This document shows positions 9,288 through 18,465 of a stretch of 64,000 nt of DNA, in pieces. This DNA comes from Arthrobacter woluwensis. GTDB lineage: Bacteria > Actinomycetota > Actinomycetes > Actinomycetales > Micrococcaceae. The notes under the pieces are model-generated. The model had not been told where the DNA came from. It worked only from the letters and a program-made list of their open reading frames with translations, and ran no database searches. Each line of letters begins with the position of its first letter. Position 1 is the stretch's first letter. The stretch spans positions 3,162,001-3,226,000 of the forward strand of contig NZ_FNSN01000003.1 of assembly GCF_900105345.1 (NCBI RefSeq), read 5' to 3'. A program made the position numbers and the translations under genes.

Positions 9288-11770
9288 TCCACCTTCGTCA
9301 CCGGCGCGTACCGCAGCAGGAGGCGCTTCTCCCCCACCGGAAATCGCACCTTGGCCACGCTCTTGTCGCCGGCGCCTTCGACGCTCAGCACGACGCCCTC
9401 ACCGAAGGCGTTGTGGTTCACGCGGTCCCCGGGTGAGACGCTGATGACCTCCTTCTGAGGCTGCACGCGGCCCCGCACCACGGAGGCCGGCACGTCCGCG
9501 TCGAAACCGGCCGTGCTGCTGGCCGCCGCGCCCCGCGCGTTCCGCGAGGTCCCCGCGCCCCAGTACGAACCGCCATAACGGCTGCTGCCGATGCCGTCGT
9601 TCGCCCAGCCGGGGTTCACGGGCCGTGCCGTGCCCTCGCGTTCCCACTGGATCAGTTCGCCGGGGATCTCGTCGAGGAACTGACTCGCCGGGTTGTACTG
9701 ACTCTGGCCCCACAGGCTGCGCACCTCCGACCGGGTCACGTACAGCCGCTGACGGGCACGGGTCAGGCCCACATACGCGAGCCGCCGCTCCTCCGCCAGC
9801 TCCTTGGGATCCGTCGCGGACCGGGCGTGCGGGAAGATGCCGTGCTCCATGCCGGTCAGGAACACCACCGGGAACTCCAGGCCCTTGGCGGTGTGCAGGG
9901 TCATGAGCGTGACGACGCCCAGCCGCCGGGCCTCGGCGACGGCCTCATCGACGTCACCCGGAGTGTCCGGGATCTGGTCAGCGTCGGCCACGAGCGACAC
10001 CTGCTCCAGGAAATCGCCGAGCGTGCCGTCCGGGTTCTCGTTCTGGAACTCCCGGATCACGGCCACGAGCTCCGCGAGGTTCTCCACTCGGGATTCATCC
10101 TGCGGATCGGTGCTCAGGCGGAGCGCCGCCAGGTATCCGGTCTGCTCGAGCACGGCTTCCAGCGCGGCCACGGCCCCGGACCCCGAGGCGACCTCGGCCA
10201 GATCGTCCATGAGCTTCACGAAGCCCAGCACCGCATTGACCGACCGCGTCGCCATGGCGGGGGCCTCGTCGGCCCGGCGCGCCGCGGCCATGAAGGAGAT
10301 GCGCTCCCTTTCGGCGAGGGATGCCACGGCCGCCTCCGCCCGGTCACCGATCCCGCGCTTCGGTTCGTTGAGCACGCGGCGGAGGTTGACGTCGTCGTCG
10401 GGGTTCACCAAAACCCGCAGGTAGGCGAGCGCGTCCTTGATCTCCTTGCGCTCATAGAAGCGCGTGCCCCCGACCACCTTGTAGGGCAGGCCCATGCGGA
10501 CCAGGACGTCCTCAAGGGACCGCGACTGCGCGTTGGTCCGGTAGAAGACCGCCACGTCGCCGGGCCGGAGCCCTTCGGCATCCTGCAGCCGGTCGATCTC
10601 GCGGGCGATGAACGCCGCTTCCTCGTGCTCGTTCTCGCCGACATAACCGATGATCTTGGGACCGTCGCCGGAGGCGGTCCAGAGACGCTTCTCCTGGCGG
10701 TCCGGATTACGGGAGATCACGGCGTTGGCGGCGGAGAGGATGTTCTGCGTGGAGCGGTAATTCTGCTCCAGCTTGATGACCTCGGCGTCCGGGTAGTCCT
10801 TCTCGAACTCCACGATGTTGCGGATGTCCGCGCCGCGGAAGGCGTAGATCGACTGGTCGGAGTCGCCGACCACGGTGAGCTCGCTGGGCGGCACGGGCCC
10901 GCCGTCGCCGACGCCCACGATCTCCTTCACGAGGGCGTACTGCGCGTGGTTGGTGTCCTGGTACTCGTCGACGAGCACGTGGCGGAAGCGCCTCCGGTAC
11001 GACTCGGCGAGCGCGGGGAACGCCCGGAACATGTAGACGACCTGCGCGATCAGGTCATCGAAATCCATCGCGTTCGCCTGCCGCAGGCGCTGGGTGTAGC
11101 CCAGATAAACGTCCGCGACGGCCCGGTCCATCGGATTGTTCTCGCTGGCCGTGGAAGAGAATTCCTCCGCGTCGATCAGCTCATTCTTGAGCGCGGAGAT
11201 CTTGTGCGCGATCGCCTTCGGGGCGAAGCGTTTGGGATCGAGGTCGAGATTCTTGGCGACCAAGGTGATCAGACGCAGCGAATCCGCAGAGTCATAAATG
11301 GAGAAATTCGAGTTCAGACCTACATTCGCGGCCTCCCGTCGCAGGATGCGCACACAGGAGGAATGGAAGGTGGAGATCCACATGCTCTTGGCCCGGGGGC
11401 CGATCAGGTTCTCGATGCGTTCCCGCATCTCGGCGGCCGCCTTGTTGGTGAAGGTGATCGCCAGGATCTCGCCATGATGCGCCCGCCCGGTGGCCAGCAG
11501 GTACGCGATGCGATGGGTCAGGACGCGCGTCTTGCCGGAGCCGGCGCCCGCGACGATCAGCAGCGGACTGCCGGAATGCACGACGGCGGCGTGCTGCTGA
11601 GGATTGAGGCCTTCGGTCAGCGATTCGGCCGAGGGCGTGCGGAATCCTTCGCGATCCTGCGGGGCCGCGCCGCCCCCCGGAGCGCCGTTCACCCGCCCTC
11701 CTGCCGTGCCCTCTCCGCGAGAGGCAGGTGGTGCGGGCGTGCTGGCATAGGGATCGAAGAGCATGTCCAT
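9281..11770 (-). CDS. pcrA: ATP-dependent DNA helicase, UvrD/PcrA (superfamily 1)
   Basis: 829 residues, slightly longer than typical PcrA (about 730-780) because of a Pro/Ala/Gly-rich N-terminal extension of about 50 residues. Helicase motifs appear in order: Walker A AGAGSGKTRVLTHR, motif Ia TFTNKAAAEMRER, motif II LVDEYQDTN, motif III VVGDSDQSIYAFRGA, motif IV QNYRST, motif V TLHTAKGLEFPVVFLTG, motif VI VGLTRARQRLY. The C-terminus has the tudor-like module (DRVNHNAFGEGVVLSV...). It unwinds DNA 3'-5' in nucleotide excision repair and clears RNA polymerase or RecA. Two in-frame ATGs (11770, 11764) are possible. Confidence 0.95.
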   Translation of the reverse strand: MDMLFDPYASTPAPPASRGEGTAGGRVNGAPGGGAAPQDREGFRTPSAESLTEGLNPQQHAAVVHSGSPLLIVAGAGSGKTRVLTHRIAYLLATGRAHHGEILAITFTNKAAAEMRERIENLIGPRAKSMWISTFHSSCVRILRREAANVGLNSNFSIYDSADSLRLITLVAKNLDLDPKRFAPKAIAHKISALKNELIDAEEFSSTASENNPMDRAVADVYLGYTQRLRQANAMDFDDLIAQVVYMFRAFPALAESYRRRFRHVLVDEYQDTNHAQYALVKEIVGVGDGGPVPPSELTVVGDSDQSIYAFRGADIRNIVEFEKDYPDAEVIKLEQNYRSTQNILSAANAVISRNPDRQEKRLWTASGDGPKIIGYVGENEHEEAAFIAREIDRLQDAEGLRPGDVAVFYRTNAQSRSLEDVLVRMGLPYKVVGGTRFYERKEIKDALAYLRVLVNPDDDVNLRRVLNEPKRGIGDRAEAAVASLAERERISFMAAARRADEAPAMATRSVNAVLGFVKLMDDLAEVASGSGAVAALEAVLEQTGYLAALRLSTDPQDESRVENLAELVAVIREFQNENPDGTLGDFLEQVSLVADADQIPDTPGDVDEAVAEARRLGVVTLMTLHTAKGLEFPVVFLTGMEHGIFPHARSATDPKELAEERRLAYVGLTRARQRLYVTRSEVRSLWGQSQYNPASQFLDEIPGELIQWEREGTARPVNPGWANDGIGSSRYGGSYWGAGTSRNARGAAASSTAGFDADVPASVVRGRVQPQKEVISVSPGDRVNHNAFGEGVVLSVEGAGDKSVAKVRFPVGEKRLLLRYAPVTKVDG

Positions 11771-12033
11771 GGTCCCACCAGTTTAGGCGGCCTGCCTGAC
11801 AGTCGCCGTCGCACCGGTAAACCGCCCGCGCGGACGGCCTGTGGACGGCGCGAAACGGTTAACAACTCAATTTCCGCAGGATTCCTCGACACCGGCGGAA
11901 ACAATTTGTACCCTAAGTTGTCTGGATTTAGGATTGAACCCGACGTGTCCGGTTACGAACTCTCGCACTTCCGATACGTCATATTATTGGTCTGCCGTGA
12001 GGCACGCAGGGGGAAGCTGTGGGGGCTTAAAAC

Positions 12034-12111
12034 ATGAATAGTCGTCTTTTGACGGACAGGTCGGTGTTTTCTCCACCGATTCCTGCCGGTCCGGTCGTTC
12101 TGCAGAAGTGA
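12034..12111 (+). CDS. Possible 25-residue leader ORF coupled to the sugar transferase gene
   Basis: An ATG at 12034, eight bases after GGGGG, opens a frame MNSRLLTDRSVFSPPIPAGP ending in LQK and TGA at 12109-12111. That stop overlaps the GTG at 12108 in a GTGA arrangement typical of translational coupling. The frame contains a small hairpin (12061-12066 with 12074-12079). Whether a peptide is made is unknown. The alternative is untranslated leader with the downstream gene starting at ATG 12123. Confidence 0.3.
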   Translation: MNSRLLTDRSVFSPPIPAGPVVLQK

Positions 12112-13583
12112 CGGGCTCCGCGATGGCCGCCTCCGTCACCAGCACTCATCTCCGTCCTCTGAATTCCTCCGCATGGCTGCGCTCGCATGCCATGCGCATG
12201 CGTCTCCTGGACCTTCTCTGCATCGTGCTCGCCGTGAGCGGCGCCTATACGATCCGTTTCGGTTCGGAGGACGACGCTTCACTGCGCAGCCAGCGGACCG
12301 ATTACTCCTATGTCACGGTTTCGCTGCTGCTGATCATCGCGTGGTGGGTGGCCCTGGAATACGCGGGCTCCCGTGACACGAAATTCATCGGCACGGGCAT
12401 CGAGGAATACCGCCGGGTCACGGCCACCTCGCTGTGGCTCTTCGGCGCCGTCGCGGTGTTCTCCTACGTCTTCCAGCTGCAGACCGCCCGCGGCTATGTC
12501 GCCGTCGCACTGCCCCTCGGAGTGATCTTCCTGGTCATCTCGCGCTGGTTCCAACGGAAAGCGCTCCAGAAGACCCGCCGCGAAGGCCTGAATCTTCACC
12601 GGGTGCTCCTCATCGGGGCGTCGTCCAGTGTGGAGCACCTGAACAGCAAGCTGGAGCAGCACATCGTCTCCGGGTACAAGCCGGTCGCCGCCGTTCTGAC
12701 GGACACCGGGAGCGTGCGCGGCGACCTGTCGGTCATCAACGCCGCCCCCTCGGTCGATCTGGTCCTGGACGCGATCGACCGCTCCGGCGCTGACACCGTG
12801 GCCATCTCCAGCGGTGGTGAGCTGGACCCCACTTTCCTGCGCCACCTGGGCTGGGCGCTGTCCGCGCGCGAGGTGGGCATGATCATGGCCCCCGCCCTGA
12901 CGGACATCTCCGGCCCCAGGATTCACATGCAGCCGGTGGCCGGGCTGCCGCTCATCCACGTGACCACGCCGAAGCTCGAGGGCATGAAGGCCATCGCCAA
13001 GCGGGTGTTCGACCTCGTCACAGCCTCCCTGCTGCTCCTGATCCTGGCGATCCCCATGGCGATCGTCGCCCTTCTGGTCAGGCTGGACAGTCCGGGCCCC
13101 GCCTTGTTCTTCCAGGAGCGCGTCGGCAAGCGCGGCGAGCCCTTCAAGATGATCAAGTTCCGGTCCATGCGCACGGACGCCGAGGCGCTGCTGGTCAACC
13201 TCCAGGAGCAGAGCGAAGGCAACGGCGTGCTCTTCAAGATGAAGAAGGACCCGCGGGTCACCCGCGTGGGTTCGTGGATCCGCCGCTTCTCGCTGGACGA
13301 GCTTCCCCAGCTCTTCAATGTCCTCAACGGAACGATGAGTCTCGTGGGACCCCGGCCGCCGCTCTCCCGCGAAGTCGCCCTGTACGACAATTTCGCCCAT
13401 CGCCGCCTCCTGGTGAAGCCCGGGATCACCGGCCTCTGGCAGGTCAGCGGCCGCAGTGATCTCTCCTGGGAGGAATCGATCCGGCTCGATCTGTACTACG
13501 TGGAGAATTGGTCCTTGGCTCAGGATCTGCTCATTCTGGCGAAAACCGCCCTGGCCGTGGTGGGGAAAGACGGAGCCTACTAG
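12108..13583 (+). CDS. Polyprenyl-phosphate sugar-1-phosphate transferase (priming glycosyltransferase)
   Basis: 491 residues from GTG 12108; ATG 12123 is an alternative. The N-terminal half has about four to five membrane helices and a nucleotide-binding-like domain (CoA_binding_3). After a further helix (FDLVTASLLLLILAIPMAIVALLV), the C-terminal bacterial sugar transferase domain carries DSPGPALFFQERVG, FKMIKFRSM, VGPRPPL and KPGITGLWQVSGRSDLSWEE. This is the WbaP/CpsE-type enzyme that loads the first sugar phosphate onto undecaprenyl phosphate at the membrane. It is the first gene of the polysaccharide operon running to 18398. Confidence 0.93.
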   Translation: MTGSAMAASVTSTHLRPLNSSAWLRSHAMRMRLLDLLCIVLAVSGAYTIRFGSEDDASLRSQRTDYSYVTVSLLLIIAWWVALEYAGSRDTKFIGTGIEEYRRVTATSLWLFGAVAVFSYVFQLQTARGYVAVALPLGVIFLVISRWFQRKALQKTRREGLNLHRVLLIGASSSVEHLNSKLEQHIVSGYKPVAAVLTDTGSVRGDLSVINAAPSVDLVLDAIDRSGADTVAISSGGELDPTFLRHLGWALSAREVGMIMAPALTDISGPRIHMQPVAGLPLIHVTTPKLEGMKAIAKRVFDLVTASLLLLILAIPMAIVALLVRLDSPGPALFFQERVGKRGEPFKMIKFRSMRTDAEALLVNLQEQSEGNGVLFKMKKDPRVTRVGSWIRRFSLDELPQLFNVLNGTMSLVGPRPPLSREVALYDNFAHRRLLVKPGITGLWQVSGRSDLSWEESIRLDLYYVENWSLAQDLLILAKTALAVVGKDGAY

Positions 13584-13656
13584 TTCCGCCCTCCGGCTCT
13601 CACGTCCGGCACCGTCCACCTCCGCCCCCTCCGAAAGAACTCAAAGGTCTTCGCTC

Positions 13657-14586
13657 ATGAGCCCTGAATCAACCGGCAAGGATGTCACCGCCGGACCGCC
13701 CGCGGCCTCGCGGACAGCCCACGCCCACCCGTCCCCCTTGCTCTCGGTTCACCGGGGTGAAGCCCGGATCTTCGGCAGGCCGGTCTTCACCGGTGACATG
13801 TCGAGCTTCCTCGACACGCTGGACGACCACGCCAAGGACGATGTGCCCCATCTCGCCGTGACGGCGAACGTCGACCACATCATCGATCTGGAGGGTGGGA
13901 GCCCGCTGGTCGACGCGTACCACGAGGCGTCCCTCCGGACCGTCGACGGCGCGCCTCTCCTCTGGCTCCTCAGGAAGCTCGGGGCCCGGGATCTGCACCG
14001 CATCACGGGCGCCGACCTGATCACCACGACGTGCCGGGAAGGCGCCATCAGGGCATGGACGGTCGCCATCGTGGGCGGCGCCGACGACGTGCTCGAAGCC
14101 GCGGTCCGCAATCTGCGTGCCGAGCACCCCCGGACGACGATCGTGGGCATCCCCGCCCCGATGCTGGGCACCCCCGGGGATCCCGCAGGCCGGGAGATCG
14201 TCGACGCGCTCAACGAACTGAACCCTGACATCGTGTTCCTGTGCCTGGGCGCGCCCAAACAGGAGTCCTGGTTCCTGCACTGGCGACCCGAGCTGCCGGC
14301 GGCCGTCTACATCGGCGCCGGAGCGGCCGTCGATTTCGCCGCGGGACACAAGAAACGGGCTCCGCGCCCGGTGCAGCGGATCGGGCTCGAGTGGACGTGG
14401 CGTCTGGCTCAGGAGTTCCGCCGCCTCGCCCCGCGGTATCTGATCAAGGGGCCTCGGTTCCTGCGGATCACCCGCCGGACGTTGCGCTCGGGCGCCGAGG
14501 CCGGCGCCTCGTCGTCGAGCACCACGGGGCCGAGCGGCACTCCGCCCGTCACGCCGTCGTCGGACAGCCTGAAAGGCGGCTCGTGA
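13657..14586 (+). CDS. WecG/TagA/CpsF-family glycosyltransferase
   Basis: 309 residues from ATG 13657. The GT26 core spans about 35-270. It includes HLAVTANVDHIIDL, the catalytic-type TVDGAPLLWLLRKLG (D in place for base), ITGADL and FLCLGAPKQESWF. The C-terminus adds an amphipathic Arg-rich stretch and a Ser/Thr/Pro-rich tail. Members transfer ManNAc, ManNAcA or related sugars to a lipid-linked acceptor, acting second after a priming enzyme. Its place right after the sugar transferase fits that role. Its stop overlaps the next gene by 4 bp. Confidence 0.92.
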   Translation: MSPESTGKDVTAGPPAASRTAHAHPSPLLSVHRGEARIFGRPVFTGDMSSFLDTLDDHAKDDVPHLAVTANVDHIIDLEGGSPLVDAYHEASLRTVDGAPLLWLLRKLGARDLHRITGADLITTTCREGAIRAWTVAIVGGADDVLEAAVRNLRAEHPRTTIVGIPAPMLGTPGDPAGREIVDALNELNPDIVFLCLGAPKQESWFLHWRPELPAAVYIGAGAAVDFAAGHKKRAPRPVQRIGLEWTWRLAQEFRRLAPRYLIKGPRFLRITRRTLRSGAEAGASSSSTTGPSGTPPVTPSSDSLKGGS

Positions 14587-15743
14587 CCCGCGTCAAAGCC
14601 ACTGGGCCCTACACCGCCATCATCGTCCACCAGTTCGATCCGGAGAATCCGGTGCCCGGCGGCATCGACACCTGCATCAGGGACATGCTCCTGCACGCGC
14701 CCGCCGGGGAACGGATCCTCCTCCTGGGAGTGAGCCAGACCAGGCCGCTCCTCCGCCGCACCCCGGTGGAGGGGTTCGGGGCGCCGGTCGACTTCGTCCC
14801 GCTCTCCCGCGTGGACCCGGGAAATCAGCGACGGCGGATCCCCCATTCGATCCGGCTCCTCCTGCCGATCCTGCTCGTGATGCTCCGCACCTCCACCCGG
14901 CGCAGCTCCATCCACACCCACCGTCTGGAAGCGTCGCTCGTCACCCGCCTCTTCCCGGCCCGGCGGCATGTCTACTTCGTGCACACCAACACGGAATCGG
15001 CGATCGCCGCGCACGGTGACAGCTTCTGGAAGAAGGCTCCCGGCCTCTACCGGTTCCTGGAAAAGCGGGTGCTCGCCGCTGCGGACCTCACCCTGGTGTT
15101 CAACCGTGCCTCGTCGGAGCTGTATCAATCGCTCGGTTATCCCGCTCAGCGGGTCCGCACGTGGTTCAACGAATCGCTGTATTACCCGCGTGCTGCGGAT
15201 GATCAGTCAGCGGACTCCCCCACGGCGGTCTGGGTGGGACGGTTCGAGTCGCCGAAGGATCCTGTTCTCGCCGTCGATGTCTTTTCCGAATTGGCGCGCC
15301 GCGCCTCCGAGGAGGGCCCGGAATGGAAAGCGATCATGGTCGGGGACGGAACGCTCCGTCCCGACGTCGACGCGAGAATCGAAGAACTGGGCCTGAAAGA
15401 CCACATCCGGCTCGTCGGCGCACAGCCGCGCTCCGAAGTGGGGACGCTCATGCGGAATGCGGATGTCCTCCTCATGACATCCCATTTCGAGGGATCGCCG
15501 ATTGTCATGTACGAAGGCCTTGCCAGCGGAATTCCCGTCGTCGCCACGTCCGAAGCCGATCCGGATCAAGTGCTGACGGACGAAATCGGTAGAATCATTC
15601 AGGGGCGCAATCCAGCAGACATCGCGAAAGCAGCGGAGGCGGTTTTGTCCTGCGATCGCACGACGATCGCCCGCGCCGTTGAAGATCGTTCTTCGGGCCG
15701 CGCTCTTGATCATCTCTGGAAAACCGTGAATGGAGACGACTGA
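14583..15743 (+). CDS. Glycosyltransferase family 4 protein
   Basis: 386 residues. GTG 14583 overlaps the upstream TGA (GTGA), and family similarity begins there (YTAIIVHQFDPENPVPGGIDT), so an earlier in-frame start is rejected. The GT-B C-terminal half has AVWVGRFESPKDPVLAVDVFSEL, KAIMVGDGTLRPD, the EGSPIVMYEGLASGIPVVAT donor-site motif with E-x7-E spacing, and a LTDEIGRII tail. It likely adds a sugar to the lipid-linked repeat unit in the cytoplasm; donor and acceptor are unknown. Confidence 0.9.
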   Translation: MTRVKATGPYTAIIVHQFDPENPVPGGIDTCIRDMLLHAPAGERILLLGVSQTRPLLRRTPVEGFGAPVDFVPLSRVDPGNQRRRIPHSIRLLLPILLVMLRTSTRRSSIHTHRLEASLVTRLFPARRHVYFVHTNTESAIAAHGDSFWKKAPGLYRFLEKRVLAAADLTLVFNRASSELYQSLGYPAQRVRTWFNESLYYPRAADDQSADSPTAVWVGRFESPKDPVLAVDVFSELARRASEEGPEWKAIMVGDGTLRPDVDARIEELGLKDHIRLVGAQPRSEVGTLMRNADVLLMTSHFEGSPIVMYEGLASGIPVVATSEADPDQVLTDEIGRIIQGRNPADIAKAAEAVLSCDRTTIARAVEDRSSGRALDHLWKTVNGDD

Positions 15744-15776
15744 CATGGTGATGCCTGGGCGCTCCCTTGACGAGAG

Positions 15777-17255
15777 ATGCGGAGCGACGAGCCGCTGATG
15801 GAAGCAACGACTTTACTCGGCGTGATCGCAGCCGCACTCCTGGGCGTTTTCCTGACGATCAAATTCCCGAAATCCTTCGTCTTCGCGGCCGTCTGGTTCA
15901 TCATGCTCGAAGACAGCATTCAGTGGCTGTTCAAAATCGAGTGGATCACATACACCGATGAAGTGGTCACCGCGCTGGCCGCCCTCATCTTCCCGCTTGG
16001 GCGCCTCATGTCGAAACGGCGTCTGGTGCGTATTCCAGGCATGGGCTGGATCGTGCTGTTCGTGTTCGCCGGCGGCATCGGCAACGCCCTCAACGCCACC
16101 CCGGCGGAGGTCTTCGCCCTCGGCGCCGGTTCGGCGCTGAAAGGACTCGTGTTCGCGTTCGCCGTCGCTCAGCTCGACTGGACGCCGCGCGACATCCAGC
16201 GCTCCGCGAAGTACTTCTTCCTGATCGGCACGGCGCTCGTCGTCACCGGCGCCATCAACCTCGTGGCCCCCGGTCCCTGGGCTCAGGTCTTCTCGCCGAG
16301 TGGAAACCTCGACTACCGCTTCGGGATCCCCTCGCTGATCGGCCCGTTCGTCCACCCGGGCATCTACGCCACGGTCCTCGGCCTGATCTCCGTCGCAGCA
16401 CTGAGCTACCGCCGCACGGTGCGCAAGTCGCGGGCCAGCGCGTTCCTGGCGTTCACCACGGCCGTCGGTTCGCTCCTGGGCATGCGCCGCAGGCTCTGGG
16501 CCTCAGCGGCCATGGCGTGGGCGGGCCTTCTCGCCCGCACCTCCACCCGCGCGACCGCCGTCCTCGTCACGGTCCTGGCGGTGCCCGTCGGCATCCTCGT
16601 CTCCGGTGATTTCTTCAGCTCGATCTTCGGCAGCATCTCCCGGGAGTACCTCTCGGAGACCGGCCAGGCGTCCGCCGCGCGGACGGTCCTCTCGCTCGGA
16701 GCGGTCGACGTCGCCAACCTCGCCATCCCCTTCGGCGCGGGCTTCGGCCGGTACGCCAGCTGGGTGGCGGCGTTGCGCTACAGCCCGGAATACGTCGCCC
16801 GCGGCTTCGACCACATCTGGGGCCTGACACCGCTCGAGCGCGGGTCCTCCAACTTCCTGCTGGACACCTTCTGGCCGGCCGTGATCGGCGAGACAGGCTG
16901 GCTCGGGCTGTTCGCGTTCGTCGGGCTGGTCCTGTCGATCATCCGGATGTTCTACAAGCTGTCCGCCAAGACGGAGTCCCGCGCCCTGGCCCGTTGTGTC
17001 GGCGTGACCGGGTTCGGCTGGATGCTCTTCATCCTGTTCGACTCCGTCGCGGGCCCGTCGTTCTACAACCCGCTGTACATGATCCTCTACGCGATCATCG
17101 GTGTGGGCAGTCACCTCTACTTCACCAAGCCGGTTCCGACGGCCGCCGTGGCAGACGACCTCGACGGGAGCGCCGCCGAGAAGGCCCCGAACGACGGCGA
17201 ACCCGCCACGGAGCCCTCCGGCCCCGGTCGCGCCATGGTCCGCCGTGGGCGCTGA
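15777..17255 (+). CDS. Polytopic membrane protein, polysaccharide polymerase/O-antigen-ligase-like
   Basis: 492 residues with about eleven hydrophobic segments, a large loop in the second half (about residues 285-375, including PFGAGFGRYASWVAALRYSP and GLTPLERGSSNFLLDTFWP), and a short hydrophilic C-terminal tail. The topology is that of Wzy/WaaL-type proteins, which are hard to recognise by sequence. Within an operon with a priming enzyme and glycosyltransferases, a repeat-unit polymerase role is inferred. ATG 15777 and ATG 15798 (MEATTLLGV) are both possible starts. Confidence 0.75.
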   Translation: MRSDEPLMEATTLLGVIAAALLGVFLTIKFPKSFVFAAVWFIMLEDSIQWLFKIEWITYTDEVVTALAALIFPLGRLMSKRRLVRIPGMGWIVLFVFAGGIGNALNATPAEVFALGAGSALKGLVFAFAVAQLDWTPRDIQRSAKYFFLIGTALVVTGAINLVAPGPWAQVFSPSGNLDYRFGIPSLIGPFVHPGIYATVLGLISVAALSYRRTVRKSRASAFLAFTTAVGSLLGMRRRLWASAAMAWAGLLARTSTRATAVLVTVLAVPVGILVSGDFFSSIFGSISREYLSETGQASAARTVLSLGAVDVANLAIPFGAGFGRYASWVAALRYSPEYVARGFDHIWGLTPLERGSSNFLLDTFWPAVIGETGWLGLFAFVGLVLSIIRMFYKLSAKTESRALARCVGVTGFGWMLFILFDSVAGPSFYNPLYMILYAIIGVGSHLYFTKPVPTAAVADDLDGSAAEKAPNDGEPATEPSGPGRAMVRRGR

Positions 17256-17267
17256 GACGGTGCGTCC

Positions 17268-18398
17268 ATGAGCACCTGGGTCGCGACCGCCTACGGCGCG
17301 CTCGACCTCCGGGACTGGGAGGACAACCGGTCCGGGATCGAGGTGATGGTCCTCCCGTGCGTCCCGTCCGAACCGATCGGCCTTGCCGGTGAGAACGCCG
17401 CGCTGTGGTGCCGGCTCGTCGCAGGACCGGTCGACGACGCCGACCTCGACGAGGCGCAGCGCGACCTCGTGCGGGAGTACGCAGAAGCCGGCATCGCCTC
17501 CGCGGACAGCGGTCACGCCGCGCGGATCCGTGAGCTGAGCCCACCCTGGCTCGTCTCGCCCCTGCACGAGCTGGTCTATGCGCTGGTCGCGAGTGTCGCC
17601 CGCGATGAGCGGATCGGCGTGGTCTTCATCAAGGGGCCGGTCCTTCACCAGCAGGGGCTCCGTGATCGGGCGCATTCCGGCGACGTGGACGTCTGGGTCG
17701 ACCCGTCCGACGTCGACCGCCTGGTGGCCGGCCTGCAGGAATGGGGCTGGCGGATCTTCCTGGACATCTGGCACGGCACCGACGTCCATCACTCCGTGAC
17801 CCTCAAGCCGGACGAATGGGGCTGCGAGCTCGACCTGCACCGGAGCTTCCCCGGCCTGACCGAGACGGGAGGCTCCGTGTTCGGAACGCTGGCATCCGGC
17901 GCGACGACCCTGGTGGCCGCCGGCGTGCCCATCTCCGTGCCGAACCGCACGGACAACGCCGTGATCCATGCCGTGCACACCGCGCGTCCCACACTGGGGG
18001 TCGACGATGAGAAGTCACGCTTCGAGCAGGTCGAGGAGATCCTCACGCTGGGAGGACCCGACGTCGTCGCGGCAGCCGCCCGGCTCGGCGCCACCAGCGT
18101 CCTGCGGACACCCCTGCTCCGGGCCTATCCTTCGGCCGTTCTCGGTGACGAGACCGCTCTTCCGGCGAACTGGAACTGGCGCCTGCAGCCGACCCGGCTC
18201 GGCGGCTATCTGATGCTGCTGCGCGGCGCGTCGTGGCGGGACCGGTTCATTCTGGGACGTCGGCTGCTGTGGCCGCCGCGCGAGTCCCTGATCGAGTACG
18301 AAGCCGGCGTGGACAGCGAGAGCGAGCACCTGGTGCTCGTCCGGCTGCGCCGCCTGAGGCGGCTCGTCATGGGCCTCGTCCGCAAGCGACGGAAGTAG
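17268..18398 (+). CDS. Nucleotidyltransferase family protein with PqqD-like N-terminal region
   Basis: 376 residues. Residues 20-75 (VMVLPCVPSEPIGLAGENAALW followed by an acidic helix) resemble a PqqD/RRE-type fold. From about 95 the protein matches the uncharacterised nucleotidyltransferase family (NTP_transf_5 type), with FIKGPVLHQQGL (120-131) and the metal-binding GDVDVWVDPSDVDRL (138-152), then HHSVTLKPDEWGCELDLHRSF. The C-terminus is Arg-rich. Homologues occur beside HprK-related kinases in exopolysaccharide and lasso-peptide loci; the acceptor is unknown. It is 12 bp after the membrane protein and last in this operon. An HprK-PqqD protein lies at 23890. The PqqD assignment is by eye. 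Confidence 0.75.
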   Translation: MSTWVATAYGALDLRDWEDNRSGIEVMVLPCVPSEPIGLAGENAALWCRLVAGPVDDADLDEAQRDLVREYAEAGIASADSGHAARIRELSPPWLVSPLHELVYALVASVARDERIGVVFIKGPVLHQQGLRDRAHSGDVDVWVDPSDVDRLVAGLQEWGWRIFLDIWHGTDVHHSVTLKPDEWGCELDLHRSFPGLTETGGSVFGTLASGATTLVAAGVPISVPNRTDNAVIHAVHTARPTLGVDDEKSRFEQVEEILTLGGPDVVAAAARLGATSVLRTPLLRAYPSAVLGDETALPANWNWRLQPTRLGGYLMLLRGASWRDRFILGRRLLWPPRESLIEYEAGVDSESEHLVLVRLRRLRRLVMGLVRKRRK

Positions 18399-18406
18399 GA
18401 CGACGG

Positions 18407-18449
18407 CGGCCGGACAGCGGGCAGCGGCCGGACAACGGGCAGCGGCCGG
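18407..18449. repeat. 18-bp tandem repeat, 2.4 copies
   Basis: CGGCCGGACAGCGGGCAG at 18407-18424 is followed directly by a copy with one change (18425-18442) and a partial third copy to 18449. It sits between two convergent genes. It could be slipped-strand expansion in a terminator spacer. I see no hairpin with a T-tract here. Confidence 0.7.
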
Positions 18450-18465
18450 CGTGAGCCCCTGTGCC

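Noticed and set aside
9827-12037. Long plus-strand open frame (736 codons) opposite the helicase gene
   Set aside because: It is a GC-driven shadow of pcrA: no recognisable domains, composition rich in Arg/Gly/His/Asp, and pcrA itself has all helicase motifs.
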